From positions 62,001 through 126,000 of the forward strand of contig NZ_FMVW01000007.1 of NCBI RefSeq assembly GCF_900102695.1: a stretch of 64,000 nucleotides of DNA, written 5' to 3'. How positions within the stretch are numbered: position 1 is the stretch's first letter; every line of letters starts with the position of its first letter. The notes beneath the pieces were generated by a model. It made no database searches. It was not told the origin of the DNA and worked only from the letters and a program-made list of their open reading frames with translations. Positions 35,364 through 44,132 of this stretch are shown here, piece after piece. The translations under genes and the position numbers were made by a program. Origin of the DNA: Afifella marina DSM 2698. GTDB lineage: Bacteria; Pseudomonadota; Alphaproteobacteria; Rhizobiales; Afifellaceae.

Positions 35364-36175
35364 GACCTCTTTCAGCGGTGCAGCCGGCCGGCGCCCGAGG
35401 GGCGCACATCCGCAAGGCAAATGGGTTTGCGGCAGAACTAGTCTGACATCTTTTGCGCGAGGGGCGACATCCGCATGGGGGCAACTGCCCTTACCCAAGC
35501 GTTGAGGTCGAGAACCGATTGCAGATCGCACCGAAGGCCGCGGGGACGCTCCCCGTGTCCTCCGACCTCCTTCATGGCGGAGGCGGGCGGCCTCCGAGGC
35601 GCATGGAAAATCCTGCGCAGGCACACGGAGAGAGGCCTGGAAACCGGCGTTATCGGCGGAGTTGCGAATCTTCAGGGTGCTGGCGAGCTCTGCTGAAGCA
35701 CGCGCGCAGCAGTTTGCGTCTGCCACCGAGCCAAAGTTGCGCCCGGCATCAACAAGGGTTGCCGCAGCAACACTGATCTCGCCTGAGCCCATCGCGCCAA
35801 CCCCTTTGGCATGGTGTCGAAGTCGCTGAAAAGAGGTGACCCTTTCCATTAGACGTCAGACAACATTGCCGTCAGGAGAGTGTCAAGGCGGAAATTTCGC
35901 CATGCTCATTATTGCTGCAATGCAGCATTCGACAATCTCAAGATCCGAAATCCTTGGCTTTTCTAGCAAAAGCAGGACAACGGCATCCAAAAGAAAGCCA
36001 CACGCCGAGGTAGCTCGGACCTGAAGCGGTCGGCAGAAAATTGTGCTTTGCAAAAGCAAAAAGACAGGCCGCCGGGAAGCTGGCGTCACCGAAAAACGCC
36101 GCCCCGCCTCGCCCTTCCCTGCAGCGCCCGGTCTCTTCGGGGCCCGCGCCCCGCCCGCCCTTGGGGTGGGGAACC
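35364..36175. other. Long intergenic region upstream of the SBP gene
   Basis: 812 bases. It holds the disturbed 5' end of the SBP gene, imperfect direct repeats GAGGGGCG(C)ACATCCGCA at 35397-35414 and 35459-35475, the candidate GntR operator at 35851-35870, and a palindrome TGCTGCA-A-TGCAGCA at 35913-35927. 36020-36175 is GC-rich spacer after the FrlC-like gene. No real gene seen. Confidence 0.55.
35851..35870. promoter_or_regulatory. Candidate FrlR-like (GntR) operator upstream of the SBP operon
   Basis: AGACGTCAGACAACATTGCC. Sixteen bases (GTCAGACAACAT-T/G-GCC) recur at 38078-38093 before the FrlB-like gene with one difference, and the left part matches 37081-37092 before the FrlC-like gene. 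The core is GTC-n-GACAA. Confidence 0.6.
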
Positions 36176-37018
36176 TTACAGCGTCCGAAGCTCGCGGCGG
36201 ATCAGCTCGGCGCTGTCGTGCATCGGCGGCAAAGGATCGAGCCAGTACTTGGAAGACGTGAACTCGAACGAGAGACTTCCCGCATAGCCACCGCTTTGAA
36301 GCTCGGCGAGGAATGCGTGCAGCGGGTAGGATCCGTCACCCCAGGCGAGATGGGCGCCCCCATCGTCTCCGTCGATGAAATGCACATGCGCCAGATCCGG
36401 CCCGAAGCGCGCGAGATAATCGCCGATCGTCTCGCCGGCAGCCGCCATCGCAGCCGTGTCGAGGATGGCTTTCACCGCAGGAGAACGAAGCTCCGCCATC
36501 ATCTGGGCGAGATCGGCACTCGTGTTGATGACGTTCGATTCCGCCCGCGTCAGCGGCTCCAGCAAAAGCGTGATGCCGAGCCTTTCGGCGTGCCTGCAAA
36601 GCAGGGCGAGGCCCTCGGCCGACCGTTTCCAGGCTTCGGCCGCATCCTGGTCGGCATAGCCCCAGCCCGGAGTGACGAGGAGATAGGGGCTCTCGAGTTC
36701 GACACAGGCTGACAGGCTGTCGAGAAAATAGCTCAGGCTGCGCTCGCGGATTACGGCCTCTTCGGCCGCAATATTGATCGGATAGACGCATTGTTCCGGC
36801 GTGAAACAAACGAGCTCGAGGCCGCGGGCTCGAATGTCGTCGCGGATCTTGCGGGCCGATTGCAGCCACGGATCGCCCAGGTAGAAATGCGGTTGAGCGC
36901 CCCACAGCTCGACGCGCGTCAGACCGACTTTCGCAACATCGTCCAGAAACCGCGCGAAGGAGTGGCGGAAATAATGGAAGTTCATCCCGCAAAGCTGATT
37001 TTCCGCAAGCGTAGACAT
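36176..37018 (-). CDS. frlC: FrlC-like sugar epimerase (xylose-isomerase-like TIM barrel)
   Basis: 280 residues, the FrlC length. VELWGAQPHFYLGD near 37 parallels EIWGGRPH of E. coli FrlC, and CFTPEQCVYPINIA and LLLEPLTRAESNVI parallel its GYTPETNGYP and LILEPLTPYESNVV as I remember them. Metal ligands are likely E154 in LEPLT, D187 in ILDTA, H213 in AHVHFID and a C-terminal E. FrlC interconverts fructoselysine and psicoselysine, so this enzyme would epimerise an Amadori compound. It is the only gene between its own candidate operator and the next promoter. Confidence 0.82.
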   Translation of the reverse strand: MSTLAENQLCGMNFHYFRHSFARFLDDVAKVGLTRVELWGAQPHFYLGDPWLQSARKIRDDIRARGLELVCFTPEQCVYPINIAAEEAVIRERSLSYFLDSLSACVELESPYLLVTPGWGYADQDAAEAWKRSAEGLALLCRHAERLGITLLLEPLTRAESNVINTSADLAQMMAELRSPAVKAILDTAAMAAAGETIGDYLARFGPDLAHVHFIDGDDGGAHLAWGDGSYPLHAFLAELQSGGYAGSLSFEFTSSKYWLDPLPPMHDSAELIRRELRTL

Positions 37019-37080
37019 GTTTTCCCGCCCGGCTCTGATGATCGTTTTCCCGTTCCGTGGCCGATCGATACCAGCAGATC

Positions 37081-37095
37081 AGACGTCTGACAATT
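37081..37095. promoter_or_regulatory. Candidate GntR operator upstream of the FrlC-like gene
   Basis: AGACGTCTGACAATT, 63 bases before the frlC ATG. Aligned with the SBP site, AT-C/T-AGACGTC-T/A-GACAA is shared over 16 positions with two changes. Confidence 0.55.
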
Positions 37096-37161
37096 CTCAG
37101 AGGCGAGTCGCAGCAGGCCCCTTCAGGGCGGAGCCGATCTCGATGAGGGCCGCCGGGCCCC

Positions 37162-37920
37162 TCATTTCCGCGCGAAATTGAACGCGAAATGACTGCCCTT
37201 ATACCAGTCGCTGGCAAACATGATCGGCTCGCCGGAGCGTGTGAAAACCGTTTCGTCGATCAGAAAGGCCGGCCCGAAATCGGCAAGTCCGTGGCGGGAA
37301 ATGGCACTTTCCGGCAGCATTTCCGCGCGGGCCTCCGCCGTCGACATGCGCGGCGCGTGGCCGTAGCGTTCCAAGACGGCATTGAGCGAGCCGCTCCAAT
37401 CCACCTCGTAGATCGGATCGGAAATCAGACTGCGGCGGATCATGGCGAGGCAGTAGATGAGCGGCTTGCGCTCATGCAACCGCAGCCGTTCCAGCCGGAT
37501 GATGGTCTCGCCGGGCGCAAGTTTCAGCGCCGCCCGCACCGCCTTGTCAGGCGTCTCCTCAGAAAACCCCAACACACGGTTTTCATAACTGTATCCGAAA
37601 TGGCCGGCCATCTCGGTAATGCTCTCGAAATGCGTGATCGAGCGGGCCACATGCAGCGTCCCGGCCGCCGTCAGAAAGCGGCCGCGCCCGTGCTCGACGG
37701 AGAGAATCCCCGCCTGCTCCAAAAGCTTGAGCGCCTCGCGTATGGTCGGGCGCGAACCGCCGAGATGCGCCTTGAGCTCGGCCTCCGTCGGGATCTTGTC
37801 GCCAGCCTTCAAGCCCCGTTCCGCAACGAGATTGAGAATGCCGTCGCGGAACCGCATGACAGTCGTCTGCCCTCCTCCACCAGCGCCAGCCATGTCTTCG
37901 TCCTCGCCCCTTTGCGGCAT
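37162..37920 (-). CDS. frlR: GntR-family regulator, HutC/FrlR subfamily
   Basis: 252 residues from ATG 37920 (GGAG five bases upstream); ATG 37893 with GAGG is nearly as good. Winged HTH: GDKIPTEAELKAHLGGSRPTIREALKLLEQ, then the effector domain of UTRA type with RLERLRLHERKPLIYCLAMI. FrlR represses fructoselysine genes in enterobacteria. Here the gene is divergent from the FrlB/FrlD-like pair, and GTC-n-GACAA motifs lie in three promoters around it. The frame continues upstream through a CCTAACC/CCGGCCC-rich low-complexity stretch that is probably not translated. Confidence 0.82.
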   Translation of the reverse strand: MPQRGEDEDMAGAGGGGQTTVMRFRDGILNLVAERGLKAGDKIPTEAELKAHLGGSRPTIREALKLLEQAGILSVEHGRGRFLTAAGTLHVARSITHFESITEMAGHFGYSYENRVLGFSEETPDKAVRAALKLAPGETIIRLERLRLHERKPLIYCLAMIRRSLISDPIYEVDWSGSLNAVLERYGHAPRMSTAEARAEMLPESAISRHGLADFGPAFLIDETVFTRSGEPIMFASDWYKGSHFAFNFARK

Positions 37921-38045
37921 CGGGTCTCCGGCCACCCCGGATCCCGGCCCTAACCCCGGCCCCAACGCTTGCCCTAACCCCTGCCATGTACAGGCGCGCA
38001 GCACCCGCATCGACACCTTACCCGCCTAAGGCGGAACGTAGCGAG

Positions 38046-38093
38046 TTGACAAGTGTCTGTTGTCGGGCCATCAACTTGTCAGACAACATGGCC
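38046..38093. promoter_or_regulatory. Two candidate GntR operators in the frlR/frlB divergent promoter
   Basis: Site 1, 38048-38064: GACAA-n7-TTGTC. Site 2, 38076-38086: perfect TTGTC-A-GACAA, extended to 38093 by a 16-base stretch shared with the SBP promoter. Site 2 ends 48 bases before the frlB ATG, suitable for repression. Confidence 0.65.
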
Positions 38094-38140
38094 GCCACCG
38101 AAAGGCGACCTGTCTGGAAGGCTAGAAGGATCATCCGCTG

Positions 38141-39154
38141 ATGCTCAATTTTGACGAAAAGCGTTTTCTCGCGATCCAATCGGGCGCGGTTGCAACGGCC
38201 GGGGAGCTCGACGCGATCGTAGGCGCGGCTCTCAAAGCCGGCGCGCCCAACATCTTCTTCCTCGGCACGGGCGGCGCGGCGATCCTGATGCAGCCCGCCG
38301 TGGATCTTCTGCGCGCCCGCTCCTCCTTCCCCGTTTTTGGCGGCCATACGGCGGAGCTCCTCGCCGCCGGCTCCGCCAATCTCAAACAGGGCTCGCTCGT
38401 CATTCTCCCGTCCTTGTCCGGCACGACGAAGGAAAGCGTCGCCTTCGTCGAACTCGCCAAGGAACGGGGCGCCGAGGTCGTCTCTCTCGTCGGCCATGCC
38501 GATACGCCGCTCGGCCGCGACGCCGACCACGCGATCGTCAATTTCGCCGCCGACGACACCTCATCTGAGAGTTTTTACGTCCAGTCGCTCTTTGCCGCGC
38601 TTTCGGTGATGAAACACCGCGGCGAGATCGACAATTACGATGCCCTCGTCGCCGAAATTCAGCACTTGCCGCGCGAGCTTCTGCGCCTGAAAAAGGCGGT
38701 CGAACCGAAGGCGGAAGATTACGCCAAGGTGATCGCGGGCTCCGACTGGCACATCGTCTGCGGCGCCGGCAATGTGTGGTACGAGGCGTTCTATTACGGC
38801 ATGTGCATTCTGGAAGAGATGCAGTGGATCCGCACCCGCCCGATCCATGCAGGCGACTTCTTCCACGGCACTTTGGAGCTCGTGGAAAAGGGCGTCTCCG
38901 TCATCCTGATGAAGGGCGAAGGTCCGAACCGGGCGCTGGCCGAACGCGTCGAAGCCTTCGTGCCGAAGGTCGGCGGCTCGCTCACCATCCTCGACACCGA
39001 AGATTACCCGACGGAGGGGCTGTCGGCGGAAGCGCGCGAGTTGCTCGCCCCGGCCTTCCTCGCCACCATGCTGGAGCGCATCAGTGCGCATCTTGAGGTG
39101 ATGCGCGACCATCCGCTCACCACCCGCCGCTATTATCGCCGTGTCGAATACTGA
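38141..39154 (+). CDS. frlB: FrlB-like SIS-domain deglycase
   Basis: 337 residues, two SIS domains. Glycine/serine loops FLGTGGAAILM near 40 and ILPSLSGTTKES near 88 bind the sugar phosphate. The second domain has VCGAGNVWYEAFYYG and IHAGDFFHGTLELVE, matching the E-F-R-H-G-P-L-E region of E. coli FrlB with H as catalytic candidate. The ends also match (RRYYRRVEY against RRYYGGLVEY). FrlB splits fructoselysine-6-phosphate into glucose-6-phosphate and lysine. The exact Amadori substrate here is not known. The next gene starts inside its last codons. Confidence 0.84.
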   Translation: MLNFDEKRFLAIQSGAVATAGELDAIVGAALKAGAPNIFFLGTGGAAILMQPAVDLLRARSSFPVFGGHTAELLAAGSANLKQGSLVILPSLSGTTKESVAFVELAKERGAEVVSLVGHADTPLGRDADHAIVNFAADDTSSESFYVQSLFAALSVMKHRGEIDNYDALVAEIQHLPRELLRLKKAVEPKAEDYAKVIAGSDWHIVCGAGNVWYEAFYYGMCILEEMQWIRTRPIHAGDFFHGTLELVEKGVSVILMKGEGPNRALAERVEAFVPKVGGSLTILDTEDYPTEGLSAEARELLAPAFLATMLERISAHLEVMRDHPLTTRRYYRRVEY

Positions 39155-39977
39155 GCCATGGCTTGCAGCCGTCGGTGACAATTGCATCGACGAAATCGGG
39201 GCGAAGCCGGACGAAGGCGCCGGCTTCCACCCCTCGGCGCACCTTGCCGGCGGCAATGCCGTGAATGTCGCGGTGCAGGCCCAGATTTTGGGCCTGCCCT
39301 CCGCCTATTTCGGCGCCGTCGGGCACGACGACAATGGCGACATCATCGCCCGCGAGCTTCACCGCAACGGCGTCGACACGCGCTTTCTCGTCCGCCAGGA
39401 AAAGCCGACCTCCGTCACCCAGGTGCATGTGACGGAGAACGGCGAGCGCATCATCGCCCTTGAGGATTTCGGCGCCTGCGCCGGCTACCGGCCGAGCGAA
39501 GCGGCATTCGCGCGGCTTCTTGAAGCCACACATATCCACATCGGCTGGTTTGATGATGGCGGCGCGCTGAAGCGGCGCCTCAAGGCGGCCGGCTGCTCGC
39601 TCTCGCAGGATCTCTCGGTCAACAACGCGCCGGAGCACCTGACGCACGACGCTCTCGACATCGCCTTCTGCTCAGAGCCGGGCTCACCGCAGGCCGCAGA
39701 AACGCTCGGCAAAAGCCTGCTCGACAAAGGTGCAGGCCTCGTCGTCGTCACGCGCGGGGCCGAGGGCGCTTCCGTGATTTCCCCAAGCCGCAGCCTGCAT
39801 CTGCCGGCGGAGCCGATCAGCCCCGTCGACACGACGGGCGCTGGCGACAGTTTCATCGCGGGCTTCCTGGTGGCGCGCCTTCAAGGCGCCGACGACGCGG
39901 AGGCGGCCAGGGCCGGCATCCGCCGCGCCAGCGCCACCTGCCTCCACGAGGGCGGCTTCCCCCAGCGAAGCGAATAG
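39141..39977 (+). CDS. frlD: FrlD-like PfkB-family sugar kinase
   Basis: 278 residues. AAVGDNCIDEIG at the N-terminus and HLAGGNAVNVAV near 34 match FrlD (IGDNCVDIYP, SGGNAVNVAVY). The PfkB catalytic/anion-hole motif DTTGAGDSFIAGF is near 232. It would phosphorylate C6 of the fructosyl-amino compound before FrlB cleavage. GTG start at 39141 overlaps frlB by 14 bases. The stop lies in a short tandem duplication (39968-40003). Confidence 0.86.
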   Translation: MSNTEPWLAAVGDNCIDEIGAKPDEGAGFHPSAHLAGGNAVNVAVQAQILGLPSAYFGAVGHDDNGDIIARELHRNGVDTRFLVRQEKPTSVTQVHVTENGERIIALEDFGACAGYRPSEAAFARLLEATHIHIGWFDDGGALKRRLKAAGCSLSQDLSVNNAPEHLTHDALDIAFCSEPGSPQAAETLGKSLLDKGAGLVVVTRGAEGASVISPSRSLHLPAEPISPVDTTGAGDSFIAGFLVARLQGADDAEAARAGIRRASATCLHEGGFPQRSE

Positions 39978-40003
39978 GCGCGAGCCAAGCGAATAGGCGC
40001 GAG
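39968..40003. repeat. Tandem 17-base duplication at the frlD stop
   Basis: AAGCGAATAGGCGCGAG occurs at 39968 and again at 39987 (period 19). The first copy contains the TAG stop. Confidence 0.75.
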
Positions 40004-40030
40004 TGAATAGTTCGCGTGCCAAAAAACACC

Positions 40031-40078
40031 CGCTTCAGAAAAGCGAACGGCCCGGGGATGGATCTCATCCCCGGGCCG
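40031..40078. terminator. Bidirectional terminator between frlD and the RTX gene
   Basis: 40048-40078 is a perfect 13-bp stem CGGCCCGGGGATG with loop GATCT. On the minus strand a second small hairpin, CGCTT-ttctg-AAGCG at 40031-40045, is followed by GGTGTTTTTT, so termination of the RTX transcript is well supported. Confidence 0.75.
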
Positions 40079-40109
40079 CTCTTGAAGCGTTGATGTCGGT
40101 ATCAGCCGA

Positions 40110-43100
40110 TCAGAACTGGAAATCGGACTGATCGAGATCGGCGGCGTCGACCCCGACGAGGGTCAGGATGTCGCCGTCACCGAGATCGATCGTGGCATTT
40201 CCATCGGCATCGCTGCCGATCGACCCTTGAACATCGGCGAAGCTTCCAAAGCCCGATCCCGTCAGGTTGATGAGATCGGTGCCGTCCTCGAAGCCGTAGA
40301 CCATGTCCGAGCCGTTGTCGGCAACGGAGACGTAGATGTCCTGCGCCCCGTCATTGGCGCCGAGATAGATGACGTCGTCACCTGCGCCGCCATAGGCGAC
40401 GTCGGCGCCGTCGGAGGCGAAGATCGTATCGTTGCCGGCACCGCCATAGATGGTGTCGTCGCCAGCGCCGGCGCCCAGCTGATCGTCACCGAGACCGCCA
40501 CCCGAGACGTCGTTGCCGTTGCCGGAGAGGACGACGTCGTCCTCGTCACCGCCATAGCTCGTGTCGTCATCGTCGCCGCCATAGGTCGTATCGGCCCCGT
40601 CGGCACCGAAGAGCACGTCCTGGCCAGCTCCGCCGAAGCCGAGGTCGTTGCCGGACCCGCCCCCGATGAAGTCGTCACCGGCACCGCCGGCCTGCTGGTC
40701 GTCGCCGGCACCGCCATACATCTGGTCGTTGCCTTCGCCGCCGGCCGCCGTGTCGTTGCCGTTGCCGCCGAACATCAGATCGTCGCCGTCGCCGCCGAAG
40801 GACAGATCGTTGCCGTCGCCGGCATAGATCGTGTCGGCACCGCCGCCGCCTTCGATCGTATCGGCCCCGAGACCGCCTGCGATCGATTCCGAATTATCCG
40901 TGCCGGGAAGGCTGTCGTCTTCGTCCGTGCCGACCGGCGTCGTCGGGCCCGAAGGGCCGCCACCCGGAACAGCGTAAGAGATCGTCCCGCCGCTGACGGA
41001 GAAATAGCTGGCGTTCAGGCCGTCCGTCACATCGATGGTGATCGAGCTCGTGGTGATGCCATTGTCGACGTCGAAGGTGAGCAGACCATTGCTGTAATCC
41101 AACGATTCGATGGTGTCGCTACCGCCGAGCTGCACCGAGATGACATCACCCAGACCGAAGTCGGTGATGGTGTCACCGTCGAGATTGGAGGCAAGGCCTG
41201 AGAACGTGTCGTTGCCGGCACCGCCGGTCAGCGTATCGGCACCCGCTCCACCCTGGATGGAATCGGCGCCGTCGCCACCAGAAATCACGTCCACGCCGGC
41301 GCCACCAATGAGGGTGTCGGCCCCGGCACCGCCGGAGATCGTGTCGTCGTCGTTTCCGCCGTCGATCCGATCGTTGCCGCCATTGCCGACGAGACTGTCG
41401 GCACCGTCATCGCCGGTCAGCGTATCGGCCGCGCTTCCGCCGCTCAACGTGTCACTGTCCGTCCCACCAGAAACGATGAAGCTCTCGGCATTATCCGCCG
41501 TCGCGAGCGTCGTGGCACCCTGGTTGAACGTGGCGACATTCCCGTTATCGACACTGAAGGTCAGCGCCCCGGTGACCGAGGAATCGGCGGTCAGGGAGAC
41601 CGTGTCGGCTCCATCCCCACCATCGATGGTATCGCCGCCACCTGCGGTCACGGTCATGAAGTCGTCGCCGGCTCCTGCCTTGACGGTATCGGTTCCAGCG
41701 CCTGCATCAATCGTGTCATTCCCGGCACCGCCATCGAGACTGTCGGCCCCGTCGCCGCCATAGATGGTGTCGTTGTCATCGCCACCGGAGATCGTGTCGT
41801 TTCCGACATCGCCGGTGAGATAGTCCGCCCCGACCCCGCCGAGGATAAAGTCGTCGTCATTGCCGCCGTAGATCTGATCGTTGCCGGCATCGCCGCTCAG
41901 GCTGTCGGCACCGTCGCCGCCACTGAGCGTGTCGTTCCCGTCACCACCTTCGGCCGTATCGTTACCGTCATTCCCGCTGAGGTAGTCGTTCCCGGCCCCG
42001 CCGATGACAGAATCATCGCCGGTGTCACCGTAGAGGTAATCGTTGCCGGCGGCGCCATCGAGCGTGTCGTTGCCGCCATTGCCGTCGAGAGTGTCGTTGC
42101 CGGCGCCGCCCGTGAGCGTATCGGCCGCCGTGGTGCTGCCGGTGACATTGAACGCTTCGACGTTCTCGAACGTCGCGAGCGTCGTCGTCCCGTCGGTCAC
42201 GGTGGCCACGTTGGACCCATCGACGCTCATTTCGAGCCCGACGCCGGTGCCGCCTTCCGCGCTGATGTAAACGGTGTCGTCGCCGTCACCACCATTGATG
42301 CTGTCGCCACCACCGGCAAGCACGGTGATGTAATCATTGTCAGCGCCGCCATCGACGGTATCGGTGCCCGTTCCGGTCAAGATCCGGTCAACGCCCGCAC
42401 CACCGAAGAGGGAATCGTCGCCGGCACCGCCATCGATCGAATCGGCGCCACCGCCACCGAGAATGGAATCCGCACCCAAGCCGCCGACCAGCGTGTCATC
42501 ACCGCCGCCGGAGTTGATCGTATCATCCTGGTTGGAGCCGACGACCCTGAAGGATTCGATGCTGTCAGCGCCCACCAGCGTGCTGGTGCCGGTGGAATCC
42601 GTCATCACACCGCTCAGGGAATCGTCACCCGTGAAGATGACCGGCCCCGCATTGCTGCTCGCATCGATGTAGAGGGTATCGGTACCCGCGCCGCCGTCGA
42701 CCGTATCGGTCTCTCCGGCATCGGCGACCACATAGATGCTGTCGTTGTCGTCACCGCCGTCGACGATGTCGCTGCCGTTGCCGGCGTTGAGGGAATCATT
42801 CCCGCCACCGCCGAGGATGCTGTCCGCACCGTCGCCGCCGAACAGCGTATCATTGTCGACACCGCCGCTCAGCGTATCGGCCGCTGCCGTACCCGTCACA
42901 TAGAAGGCCTCGATGTTGACGGCCGTCGCAAGCGTGTCGTTTTCACCGGCGTTGGTCATGACACCGCCATCGACGCTGTCACCGGTAAAGATGATGGGGC
43001 CGGTAGCGCCGCTGGCGTTCAAGTAAAGGAGGTCATAACCGTCGCCACCGTCGATAACGTCGTCGTCACCCGGCGTCGCGGTGGCGTTGTCGTCACCCGC

Positions 43101-43880
43101 CAGGACGGTAATCGTGTCGTTTCCCGTACCGGCATCAATCGAATCTGAGCCGTTGCCCGCGGAGATCGTGTCGCTCCCCGCACCGGAGGCAATCGTATCA
43201 TCACCATCACCGCTGACGATCGTGTCACCTCCGTCACCAGTGATGATGGAATCCGCACCGCTGCCGGTGCTGATGTTGAAGGTCTCGACGTTGTCGACCG
43301 TCGCAAGGGTATCGGCCCCAGACGTCATGACGCTGGATACGGTATCGCCCCAGACGAAGTTGACGTCGGTCGCAAGGGCGCTGGCGTTGAGGGTCAGGGT
43401 ATCCGTGCCGGCGCCGCCGTCGATGCTGTCGCCCGTTCCGCTGACATCAGCGACGACACTGATGCGATCAAAGCCATCTCCGGCATCGATCGAATCGGCG
43501 CCTTCGCCGGTCGAAATCGTATCGGCCCCGTCGCCGGTCGCGATCGAATCATCGAAAACGCCAGACGTTGAGATGTCGAAGCGCTCGACATTGGTGAGGC
43601 TCGCCAGCGTGTCGGCGCCGGACGTCATGAGGCTGGTGCCCCCATCGACCCACGTGAAATCCACGGCTGCGGCGATGCCGGTCGCATCGAGCCGCGCAGT
43701 GTCCGTGCCGTCGCCACCATCGATGGTGTCGCCACCACCAACGGCATCGGCAACTACCCGGATGTCATCGCTGCTCTCAAGCGCCGAGATCGAATCGGCA
43801 CCCTCTAGACCGTAGATGGTGTCGGCAAAAGCCGTTCCTTGGAGGGTGTCGTCGTTGTTGGTGCCATTGATAGTTGCCAT
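40110..43880 (-). CDS. Large RTX (hemolysin-type) calcium-binding repeat protein
   Basis: 1256 residues from ATG 43880 with AAGGAAG upstream. Very acidic; almost wholly GGxGxDxUx nonapeptide blocks. It begins ATINGTNNDDTLQGTAFADTIYG and ends with a non-repeat segment DGDILTLVGVDAADLDQSDFQF, the place of a type I secretion signal. Nonapeptide blocks alternate with six ~50-residue modules that end TLAT-x2-NVE-x-F-x-V-x-G. No enzymatic domain is visible, so a surface-layer, adhesion or matrix role is likelier than toxin. No type I exporter genes are in the window. The upstream 300 bases are AT-rich. Confidence 0.9.
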   Translation of the reverse strand: MATINGTNNDDTLQGTAFADTIYGLEGADSISALESSDDIRVVADAVGGGDTIDGGDGTDTARLDATGIAAAVDFTWVDGGTSLMTSGADTLASLTNVERFDISTSGVFDDSIATGDGADTISTGEGADSIDAGDGFDRISVVADVSGTGDSIDGGAGTDTLTLNASALATDVNFVWGDTVSSVMTSGADTLATVDNVETFNISTGSGADSIITGDGGDTIVSGDGDDTIASGAGSDTISAGNGSDSIDAGTGNDTITVLAGDDNATATPGDDDVIDGGDGYDLLYLNASGATGPIIFTGDSVDGGVMTNAGENDTLATAVNIEAFYVTGTAAADTLSGGVDNDTLFGGDGADSILGGGGNDSLNAGNGSDIVDGGDDNDSIYVVADAGETDTVDGGAGTDTLYIDASSNAGPVIFTGDDSLSGVMTDSTGTSTLVGADSIESFRVVGSNQDDTINSGGGDDTLVGGLGADSILGGGGADSIDGGAGDDSLFGGAGVDRILTGTGTDTVDGGADNDYITVLAGGGDSINGGDGDDTVYISAEGGTGVGLEMSVDGSNVATVTDGTTTLATFENVEAFNVTGSTTAADTLTGGAGNDTLDGNGGNDTLDGAAGNDYLYGDTGDDSVIGGAGNDYLSGNDGNDTAEGGDGNDTLSGGDGADSLSGDAGNDQIYGGNDDDFILGGVGADYLTGDVGNDTISGGDDNDTIYGGDGADSLDGGAGNDTIDAGAGTDTVKAGAGDDFMTVTAGGGDTIDGGDGADTVSLTADSSVTGALTFSVDNGNVATFNQGATTLATADNAESFIVSGGTDSDTLSGGSAADTLTGDDGADSLVGNGGNDRIDGGNDDDTISGGAGADTLIGGAGVDVISGGDGADSIQGGAGADTLTGGAGNDTFSGLASNLDGDTITDFGLGDVISVQLGGSDTIESLDYSNGLLTFDVDNGITTSSITIDVTDGLNASYFSVSGGTISYAVPGGGPSGPTTPVGTDEDDSLPGTDNSESIAGGLGADTIEGGGGADTIYAGDGNDLSFGGDGDDLMFGGNGNDTAAGGEGNDQMYGGAGDDQQAGGAGDDFIGGGSGNDLGFGGAGQDVLFGADGADTTYGGDDDDTSYGGDEDDVVLSGNGNDVSGGGLGDDQLGAGAGDDTIYGGAGNDTIFASDGADVAYGGAGDDVIYLGANDGAQDIYVSVADNGSDMVYGFEDGTDLINLTGSGFGSFADVQGSIGSDADGNATIDLGDGDILTLVGVDAADLDQSDFQF

Positions 43881-44132
43881 CGCGGTCGTCTTCCTTGCGT
43901 GGTGGGAGGCGAGCAAATTGCCGCACTTCACCCCCATCGCTAGTCAACAAATATTGCGAGAGGATTAATGGCCGCGTTATCGCCCGATATGCAGCTACAG
44001 GTAGAACATTTTTGGTTAAACCGCAAATTTTAGCCAGCTATATGAATTTACATGGCGATGATCTGTAGTTTATAAGAATAAAATATAGAAAATAATCTTA
44101 TTTCTAGGAAGAAATACAAATACTATATAATA

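Noticed and set aside
35364-35849. 160-residue N-terminal extension of the sugar-binding protein
   Set aside because: Arg/Pro-rich, no leader or domain, and it runs over the candidate operator; read as non-coding upstream DNA.
37921-38016. N-terminal extension of the GntR regulator through CCTAACC-like repeats
   Set aside because: Low-complexity, no ribosome site at its first ATG, and the HTH domain begins after the later starts.
40227-41201. Long plus-strand open frames opposite the RTX gene, rich in Val, Ala, Ser and Pro
   Set aside because: They are mirror images of the repetitive GGxGxD codons on the minus strand, with no ribosome sites or family similarity.
40300-43800. Regular short DNA repeats suggesting a CRISPR array
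   Set aside because: The periodicity comes from degenerate nonapeptide codons; there are no identical direct repeats with unique spacers.
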